Below, piece after piece: positions 55,641 to 64,000 of a DNA stretch of 64,000 nt. Position numbers and translations under genes: made by a program. The notes beneath the pieces were generated by a model. That model saw only the letters and a list, made by a program, of their open reading frames with translations, had not been told where the DNA came from and did no database searches. Numbering within the stretch: position 1 is the stretch's first letter; each line of letters opens with the position of its first letter. Origin of the DNA: Patiria miniata (taxonomy: Eukaryota > Echinodermata > Asteroidea > Valvatida > Asterinidae); the NCBI RefSeq assembly GCF_015706575.1, contig NW_024037063.1:14632927-14696926 (forward strand), given 5' to 3'.

Positions 55641-56255
55641 GTGGCCTTCAAATAGTTCAAACTATTGCTGAGTGACACCACAAACTAAGTGCATGCTCAA
55701 TGAAAGCACAACAACAGACAACACTGCCCACCACTTAAAAACTTTGTTGCCACAAAATGCCATAAAATGGAAACAGAACTTCTTGAAAAGTTGAAGAGGC
55801 CTGTTGTCAGGACCCCAAACACTCTAGACATCAAACATCCCTTAGCAAAACAAACACATCTTGAAGGGTGAAGTGGTCCAGGCAAGGTGAAGAAGGTCAG
55901 GAGGACTTGATCTGCTCCGACAATAAACAAGACTTCAAGGGGTCTTGGGGGTAAGGGTAGGGGTGGGGCCAGGGGTGCCATATTTTGTGAGGATTGTGAG
56001 TGGGGGGGGGGGGGGGGGGGGGAAGCACACCAGGAATGTTTGGTCACTGAAGCGTGGCGCTGTTAAGAAAACATGCCACTCTAAATCTTAAGTTTAAAAC
56101 ATTTCAGTCAACAACCCAAACTGAGGATCAATTTTTCTTTGGTACAATTAATTCAGAAAGTGTACAGTTACAGAAGAAATATAGAGAATGGATCAATTTC
56201 CCAAAATAGGATTGATGTCAAATTGTGTGAAGATTTCACAAAGTATTAATTGCAA

Positions 56256-56779
56256 TTAAAGGGAAAATACAACATTTGCAAACATCAAAAAATAAAACTA
56301 CCAAATCATTTTGAAATACCTTGCTGGACTGTTAGTGAATGACAGTGTAAAGCATCCTGTAAAATCATGGCACCTGGTATACTGTCATTTTCAAGAAAAG
56401 TGCTATTTTTGTATCAATTTCCAACGCTGATCGGCCGATCAGCGTTGGAAAAAACTGGCTTTTTTTTTCAAATACTGGCCCCAATTGACCATCGCATTTG
56501 TTTGCAATCGATTACACACCTATGAACGGGTACAAGCCAGCTAGACTGGTTCCCTGACCTTACAATTCCCCAATGTATGTAAACTGCTCTGTTTCTTCTT
56601 ATATGGAGTCGTGGAACCAGACTACAGGAAAATGATTGTTTTTCTTGGTTTTTATAGCATTTTCGAACCCAAAACCTCAAAAAAGTCAGTGTAACTATAT
56701 TTGCTATATATTTCCAACCCCCCAATTCCATCCATTTCTGAAAATTACAGCAAAAGCAAGTGATGTATATTCCCTTTAA
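56256..56779 (-). mobile_element. TTAA-flanked MITE, family D, copy 5
   Basis: 524 bp, TTAAAGGGAAAATACAACAT to GTATATTCCCTTTAA, complete. It contains a perfect 28-bp palindrome at 56421-56448 (CCAACGCTGATCGG and its complement). Confidence 0.78.
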
Positions 56780-56892
56780 CCACTTGAATCTCTACATACA
56801 TGTGCATGTTTCTAAGGTGTGGTTCGATATGCACAATGTAACTCCCTTCTCAGCCTTAAAACTGTTTTCTTGCATTTGATTTATAGAACTTA

Positions 56893-57090
56893 AAGAGAAT
56901 TTTTCATAATTTACTAAACCCCGCCCCCCCCCAAAAACAAGCATTTAAAATTGGTTTCCTTCTTCCAAACGATAATGTATAGGCACAGAAACTTTAAAGA
57001 ATTTTTCATGATTCACTACCCCCCCCCCCCCAAAAAAACCCTTAAAACTTGTTTATTTCTTCCAAACGATAATGTAAAGGCACCCCTCCA
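56893..57090 (+). repeat. Two-copy tandem duplication of about 97 bp with C/A tracts
   Basis: CTTCCAAACGATAATGTA at about 56962 and 57059, each preceded by a run of C followed by A. Local duplication only. Confidence 0.55.
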
Positions 57091-57528
57091 CAAAACCATA
57101 TACATGTATACCCTTATAGTCTTCGGTACAAGATTTACTCATTGAACTCATTCTTTAGGACATCGAAAAAAAATGATGAACTCTGTGTAACCCTAGATCG
57201 CTAGCGGCAAAACCACAAGCTCCACTTCTGGAAATCACCTGGGTTTCAGCTGTGATCAGCTGTGGCAACAACCACCAGTCATGTTCTAAAATATTTACAA
57301 AGTTCTGAAGCAAAAGGAAACAACCCTAGAAAGTAGAAAATACCTTTAATAGTCCAAATGCTTATTGTGGTTTAGGTTATCAGGGGGAAAATAGAGATGA
57401 ACTCTCCATGGACCTTAGAGATAAACTGTTATCTTCAATAAATTTGGGGTTTTTTTATCAAAAAGGTTTTAATTTGAAACCACAAAGGAAAACTGACCAA
57501 GCGCATGCAAAACAATTATAAAGAAATT

Positions 57529-57599
57529 GACTGGATGGGGTCTGAACCTACAACCTCCAGATTGCTGTTCCGGTGCTTACCAACTGAGCTATCCAGCCC
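57529..57599 (-). tRNA. tRNA-like sequence (pseudo-tRNA or SINE head)
   Basis: On the - strand GGGCTGGATAGCTCAGTTGG carries an A-box and GGTTCAGACCCC a B-box-like arm. Acceptor arms GGGCTGG/CCAGTCA pair at 6 of 7 positions with one wobble, and CCGGA/TCTGG make an anticodon stem around ACAGCAA (AGC would be the anticodon, with C at position 33). The D and T arms are imperfect and there is no poly-T terminator. A functional gene is unlikely. Confidence 0.35.
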
Positions 57600-57846
57600 T
57601 ATATAATGGCAGTTCCTCAATTTGTCAATTTTCCTTGTTCAACTTTATACATTTCCATTTGTATGTTTTATTTTAATGAAAAACTACTCTTTCACTATTT
57701 TGGCATCTGCAACCTCCCTGAGATAGGCTTTTATTTGGGCTGCTTTTGCATTTCTCAAGCACTAAAGATAAACCTGAAAGATTGTCTAGCTGCAAATAAT
57801 TTTAAACATTAATTACTCCATAACAAAACATGGGTGGATTGTTTCC

Positions 57847-58090
57847 ATTTGTGGTGCAATCAAGCTAAATGAGTCGTTTGTCGACCCTGGTCAATTTTTT
57901 CTACAGATTTGAAAGAGCACAATCTCAGCATTACTGCTGTGAAAACCGCATGCTGGTACCATCTTTAGTTCAAAGTCGGAACACCAAGAAATGTGATGAA
58001 GTGAAGAGATGAAGTGGTCCTATTTTGGCCTGAATCTCCAAATGAAAATTCCCGACAAATGACTCCTTTAGCCTGATCGCATCACATTTG
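57847..58090 (+). mobile_element. TIR element, family F, uninterrupted copy
   Basis: 244 bp with ends GTGGTGCAATCAAGCTAAAT / TTTAGCCTGATCGCATCAC and GAGTCGTTTGTCG / CCCGACAAATGACTC inside. It shares GAGCACAATCTCAGCATTAC with the nested copy at 27.3-28.3 kb and serves as its empty-site reference. Confidence 0.7.
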
Positions 58091-59229
58091 ATGTCTCAAT
58101 CAAAAGTGATTCTACCTAAGTAATGCACAAAACAACAGCGATTCAGACCAATAAATTATATTTTTTCCAGCTCAAACTTGCAAATAAATAACACAGCTGG
58201 TACATCTTTAAAGTTTCACTACAGGCAAACCACAAGTTCCCCAAGGAAATGCCAGCTTCTGCCAAGCTGTACTAACTCAGGTGTTACAAGTCATGTTCCA
58301 TCACCTCTGATCAGCCCTGAGAGAACACACAACACTAAAACAAACCATTGAAGGTAATGATTTACTGTACAGGTTCTGGAGGTCATTTCAACAGCACTTA
58401 TGTGGGCAAAGTCCCAGTTGTTCCTAGCCAGTGCAGAAAATTGTCCATAAATCTATTTTTTTTATGTCCTATTCATTTTTGCAGATGGTTGACAACTTGA
58501 CACAAACCATGCTTACATATTTTTTACAAGAAATTCAAATAGTCATAATTGCTTTAAGAATTCGGATGTAAAGAAGGTAGCCAATCGTGTACAGTTGTCT
58601 CCAACTTGTCCAAGCGATTGTTGGTCTCTTGCATTTGGCTGGTGTGGTTACTACGACCCCCGATAGTCTTGTGAAAAAGTAGTAGAGCCTTATTAGAGGC
58701 AAATAACATGGGTGAAATAGGGGGGGGGAGAGAGTGAAAATCAACGATCAGCAGAGGGCCCCATCAGCACTGTAACACCGGGTCTGTGATATAAGCTGTT
58801 TTTTTCCCCCTAAAGGCACACCTATATTAAACCTTTATAGGTAAAAACACCTTTAAGGTAAGATCGAGGGATTCCATATTTCAAAAGGAATTGTTAAAAC
58901 CCTGAAATAAGAATTGAAATAAGAATTGAAAAAAAAACGTAAAACATTTTGCAATGCAGTTTATTTGTTTGCCTTGGGACAAGTAAAAACTTGAGAAACA
59001 TTAAAGAATTCAAATTTCATCCTTTGTTTATCAAGAGAAACTTGAGAAAAAGTATTCATTTCCAATGCAAACAACCATAAAGCTACAAAAATACAGTCAA
59101 AATTTGATATCTCTCTTTTTTCTCAACAACAAATCCAACATCTTTTTTATGAAATCAAACTCTCCACCTGGTCTGGTGACAAAAGTTCCTTTGATTTGCT
59201 CTTGACATCAATTCTTTTTTTACCCTTTT
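58091..59229. other. Non-coding stretch, nothing recognised
   Basis: AT-rich, no exon, repeat match or RNA gene seen. Confidence 0.4.
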
Positions 59230-59625
59230 AATATTTCTTCACGGAAAATTTCCCACACATGTGTTGCCCAGGTGAGGTGCCGGGGCCGCACACAGTGAGG
59301 GAAAAAAAGCACACACTGTTTCTGCGGTGGTAGCGGCGGGGGACAGAAAACGGTGCAATAAACTTCCCAGCTTGAGACCGGGGTCCGGGTTACAATTCAA
59401 TCCACATGGATTCCGGGACACCCCTCGGCCGGTGCCCGTCTCTGGGAATGTAAAGCCAAGCCTATATACCCCTGCCTGGTGCCCAACCATGCCCTGGTCG
59501 ACATTCATCCAGTGTTTCTGACCGGCCAACCCCGGCCGACCTTTTCGCACCGGTCTGGTGACGAAACCTGGGCCAGTAGTTCAGCAGGGTATCTCGAGCT
59601 CTCTGGCTGGCCGGCAGAAGATAGA
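59230..59625 (-). promoter_or_regulatory. Isolated GC/CpG-rich block with a TATA-like motif (candidate promoter)
   Basis: About 400 bp of sharply higher GC and CpG content than its surroundings, without copies elsewhere in the window. On the - strand GGGGTATATAGGC (near 59461-59473) reads as a TATA box. An open - strand frame of 103 residues runs through it without recognisable domains. It lies upstream of the ADAMTS exons in transcriptional sense, so it could be an internal or alternative promoter. This is inference from composition. Confidence 0.3.
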
Positions 59626-62600
59626 CATGCTAAGTGAAGGAGGATTTTTTTTCTGCTTTTTTCTTTTTTTTTCTCTCAAAAACTTGGAGAAGAAATCTAC
59701 ATTGAACCATGCAGCGACTATCCCGCGAGCTCAGGGCTGGCACACGCACACAGGAAAAGCTGACTGACATTACCAGACAGCCAGCATCGTGTTGATAAAA
59801 TAATCCTAGGATCTCAACGCTACAGTACAAGCACACATATATGAATCACTACTCACAGCTCAGTGACAACTTCATCCTGACTACTGTTCCACATTGGTGT
59901 GCATGAATTTCCCATTCAAATTCACGCTATTAAAAACTCAAATCAATTCTATTTGCCCAACAAATTATATTCCAAACCAGCTTAATGACAATCCCACTGA
60001 TAAAAGCGAGTAAGCTGAATTTAATTGATTATATCAAGACAATAAATTTAAGCTTAATTTAATGTGAAAAAAAAATTAAAATGAGGACTGGAATATCTAT
60101 TTTGGTAAATGTGGCCTGGCTACATTGAAAGATTTGTTAAAAGTTTGGTGACGTTTTTATTTTCTGTGCCAAATAATAACCAAAGAACTTACCAACACAT
60201 GTTAAATGCCCATAACCATGTGATAAAATGTCTGAACAAGACTAGAAAAAAAAATCGGTAGTTACTTTTGTGAAAGAAAACCGTTCATCCGGCAAAATCT
60301 TTAAAGAATGCAACTTTTACAAATCTGTGCACGTAGCTCCCATAACAAGCTGTTATGTGGTTCATTTACTGGTACATTTTAATGGTGCCTGTCTAGTCAA
60401 TTCTTCACATGGACAACTTGACGTTTGAAATTTTTTTATGAAACTTATTATTTCTGATTCATTCTGGAGTGTTTGCCAACAGATTCCATGGCAAATCGCA
60501 CAAAATGAGACGAGGAGAATGAGATCAGGGGGGATGAACGACAAAGCTTGGCTTCAGACGGAGACAAACGAGACAAAGCTTCTCAGAAACGACGATCACA
60601 AGAAGATTGACATCACAGCTGGGCGACTCTCTCAAGACTTAATCCACCATTGATGCGCACCGGTCATTTTACAGGTCATTTACCCGACAAATTCTGCTCC
60701 AACAAATAATGGCAATCAAACACGGTGGACTGGCAAACTGCTGGAATCCTCTAGAGCTCCGTCTCCCTTCAAAAAGGGATTTTGTTCGCAAGGTACTTTT
60801 GTAAAATAATAATGAGCCTTATTTCTGACCACACGGTGAGTAAGCCAGGCATGATGAGAGATGGATATGACTATTCTGACCCATATTCTACTCCACTAAA
60901 AAGAAGTCTGACCTAAATCTCGGCAATTTCTTTGCAAGTCTGGCAAATAGAAAAAAAAAGAGAATCTTTCCTTCAAAAGGCCTTCACACAATTACACATG
61001 CATAGGCTGTAACTTCAAAGCCGCCACTGAAAGAGACCTTGGCTTAGAAATGGACTAATCTATTCAATCGGTTCCTACCTTGTCACGAGCTGTGCATATC
61101 TGACCCAAATCTAAGGCAATCTCAATTTCTAGTCCACGGAATGCAGAAATATGAAACAGGCGAGATTGTGTTAGCAGTAGGTAGCTGCGTTAGGAGAACA
61201 TGCCGGTATTCTTGACTACAGATCCAATGGTATATCATCTGTGTACTGAACTCTCATTTAGGTATTACTGAACAAAAGCAAACAGTTGTAATCTGATGCA
61301 CAACATTTATGACAAGCCAGTATTAGCATAATTCTCATCCAATTAATTTAAAACAAGGAATATTTAGTAGGTATACAGCCAGACTGGTTTTGTGACACAA
61401 ACTGCATGTACACAGGGTTTGGTAGTGGGTTCCAAGGATTTGGGTGACAGAAATTGGATGTATTCATAGAAAAATCTTATTGGCTGGTTACTGCTGGAAA
61501 GGGGAGGGACCCAAGTCAGCCTGACCAATGATTAATTACCAAGTAATCTGATCTAAATACAGATTTGCATAGTTCAAAGGTCATCTGTTTTAAATTTTAA
61601 AAAATTATGCAGTGTGGTTCCCCCCAATACAGGGGAGAACCACACGTGCGGAGGGAAGGCTGGCACTGGCTGGAACAGCCTGTGACTGTCTAAGCCAATC
61701 AAAAGTGGTCTTACAGCAGTGCAGAGGGCTGATCCATTTAGGAGACACAGAGGGGTGTTCCAGGGGACCTTGAAGACTGCTAGACTAAAATGGAGCAGTC
61801 CAATTTGATCATTTTTTTTTTATTCAAGGTGCACTTTTGGTTGAACTCTGAGCGAACCTGGGCAAATGCCTGCCAGTGCCATGAAGCCCCAGAAAATTCA
61901 GTGTACAATCGTAAGAAAATACATCGAGTGAAACAAACGTTGAAAGTACACTAAACAAATATACTTCTATTTACATTAAATAAGTTAACAGGAGAATGAA
62001 CGATAAATGTGTATCATCTATATTACAAACACTTTCTCCCTTTTGGTCCTATCTATAATATGAAATAAAATATTCACATTTATCCCGACAAGAGGTACTA
62101 CATGTATCTTTATGGATATGCAGCATTGCAGCATATAGCACCATTGTTGTTTGAGAAGTATCATTTTCATATTAATATAAAAAAATTTGTACACGACTAC
62201 GGCTACATTTTTACACTTTTCATCTAAAATCAAATCTAATCATGCAGAAAAAATGTTTCTATATCATACAACAAAGACACATCAATAAGTTAGACACACA
62301 AAAATATGTTTGAAATTCAAAACATGATTTCGCTCACATCTGCAGCGGATCAGGGAAAGTCATGATAAAAATGTCAAAGTTGACAAAATGTCTCGTCTAG
62401 ACCGTAAGTCACCGGTGGTGGTCCAGTATAATGCTCAACTCAATTACACTTTGTTCTAAGCTACATGTAACTTCCAGTGACGACCAGACAGTACCTTTGT
62501 GAAAGGGGGTCTGACTCACAGGAACAAGGCGTCTACCAAAGTGGAGATACCTCTACAATATTTGGGCTTGTTTAAAATTTGGGCCAGTTTCTTGTATTAC

Positions 62601-64000
62601 AAAATTTATTTAAAAATAAATAAAGTAAAAAAATAAGTGTAAAAAAAAAAAAAAAAAAAAAAAACCTATGTACCCCTACTCATCAAAATCAACTATCTCA
62701 ACACTGATGTAAACAAGATTGAGAATGGCTATTCAACTTCTTTTCATGCATTTGGTCTCCACAATGGGCTGGATTTAGCCCATTCATTGGCCTTACGGGT
62801 AATCCTGTACAACAGCACTGCCCGGCTTACAAGTGACAGTTTCAGTCAGTTCAATATGCACAAAGAGGACAGCAGCCCTCTGGGACCGGCACAAATTAAA
62901 AATGCAAAAACTAATGAATACTAATGAGTGAAATGCACCTTGCTTATCATGATAATTAAAAATAAACACTGAAGTTAAAAAAAAAATGTTACAATGACCC
63001 ACATATGATATATAACCTTACATAAAAAAAACTATCAAACCTGAAGCTCGTCCATCAATTCTGTCTAGACTACAGCCCTCAAAAGTATTAGCTTGATATT
63101 TCCGGTGTGTTTTTTTTGGCCAAATGTAGGTTCCATATGTTTTGTTCCACATTCCATGTGCCTTGATAAGCTCAATAAAAGTAGATAAGGCAAAGGGGGT
63201 TTCATGCATGACTTGCCCTTAGAAATCTGAAGGAATCGCTTGACCAAATGGCCTTGATCAGTCTGCTAGACCCCCAGCCCCAACTCAGCAGCTACATTCA
63301 TGCATCCAAAGTAACTAGATGCCAGCACCTCTTTAAGAAACTGCACAACTTGCAACATACCATCTTTAACACTTGTATACAGCTACACTGACCAAACAAA
63401 CACAACTAAATTATACCTTCAGTCCAAAAGTAAATGGGAGGGGGCAGTTCTTAAACTTTCACCAACATACTCTAGTCATTCACGCAGAATTGATCAGGCT
63501 TAAATGCCAGTGGATAACACTGTTTTTTTTCTCAGATTGAACCATGGAGGAAATTCCTCCATGATTTAACAGAAACGTTCTGAGACCGTGGAACCCATGA
63601 AGACAAAACCTGGACAGATATCTGAGCAGATTAAAGCCACATTTTATCAATTCCATCGTCTTGTTTCTCAGTTTTTACAGATGCAGGAAAAGGTTAATTC
63701 AGAGTGATTATTATTCTGTAAACACAACAGATTTGCATTTTAGTTCCACACTTTTGAACTGTAAATTATGGTCACAAATTTATCAGCAAGAATAATTTTA
63801 ATAGAATACTCAGGCTTTTCCTTAATTGAATTTAGGACTAGCGTCAAAGCTTAATTCTGCATAAATTAACAGCAGAATCTCAACCTATACTGTAGTACTT
63901 AATAAAGTTAGGAGTAACTTCCCAGTAATTACTCATTACTGTTGAATTTCCAAGATAAGCAGCACACTATAATTACAACCATATGTTTTTCCAAACAAAC
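59626..64000. other. Non-coding stretch to the window end
   Basis: AT-rich, no exon of the ADAMTS protease, disintegrin or spacer region found on the - strand and no other gene on either strand. A 24-bp A run at 62641-62664 follows AAATAAATAAAG and could be the tail of a retroposed sequence. A short palindrome with TGGAGGAAATTCCTCCA lies at about 63546-63562. Confidence 0.4.

Noticed and set aside
59239-59550. 103-residue - strand open frame in the GC-rich block
   Set aside because: GC-rich DNA has few stops by composition, no domain or signal peptide is visible and no splice link to 50173 could be proposed.
1-64000. LTR retrotransposons, Polintons or other virus-like fossils
   Set aside because: No long direct terminal repeats with gag/pol-like frames and no capsid-, integrase- or polymerase-like reading was recognised on either strand.

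Overview
This is a gene-bearing window from an animal nuclear genome. The genes have many short exons with GT/AG splice sites, their closest recognisable relatives are metazoan, and introns and flanks are crowded with short non-autonomous DNA transposons, tRNA-derived SINEs and tandem repeats. AT-rich DNA, roughly 1 kb introns and the repeat style suggest a marine invertebrate deuterostome (echinoderm- or hemichordate-like). The species cannot be fixed by reading alone. No LTR, Polinton or virus-derived element, CRISPR array, rRNA gene or convincing functional tRNA gene was seen.

Layout. (1) 635-1939, + strand: the last two coding exons of a GT29 sialyltransferase of the ST6GALNAC1/2 type, with a 3' UTR to about 3075 that carries a SINE. 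(2) 3.2-9.8 kb: intergenic DNA built almost wholly of transposon fragments, foldbacks and a 458-bp tandem repeat. Two CLEAR/M-box-like sites at 6471-6493 may belong to the promoter of the next gene. (3) 9897-25722, + strand: a complete N-acetylglucosamine-6-sulfatase gene (GNS, a lysosomal heparan/keratan sulfate exo-sulfatase). It reads from signal peptide to stop. Near its 3' end two consecutive exons each exist as a diverged, intact, in-frame pair (order A1-A2-B1-B2), which suggests two sets of mutually exclusive exons. (4) 25.7-35.5 kb: the convergent 3' flanks of GNS and the next gene, again filled with foldbacks. (5) 35495-50173, - strand: the 3' half of an ADAMTS9/ADAMTS20 (GON-1) family gene, with at least 11 thrombospondin type 1 repeats (seven in one uninterrupted 1275-nt exon) followed by a complete C-terminal GON domain. 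(6) 50.2-64 kb: no recognisable exon. It would be an upstream intron of the ADAMTS gene or its 5' flank, and it holds several MITEs, a tRNA-like sequence and an isolated GC-rich block at about 59.2-59.6 kb.

All three genes act on extracellular or lysosomal glycoconjugates and matrix: mucin-type O-glycan sialylation, glycosaminoglycan desulfation and proteoglycan turnover. Nothing shows that they are co-regulated. Repeat families recur across the window, and target-site duplications (TA, TTAA, TTA/TAA, 6 bp, 8 bp, and 29 bp at a SINE) can be read directly for many copies. The most interesting item is the doubled pair of alternative exons in GNS. Next come the seven-repeat exon, a possible cassette exon (37921-38072) inside a MITE within the GON-domain region, and a 132-143 bp element family with 6-bp target duplications.
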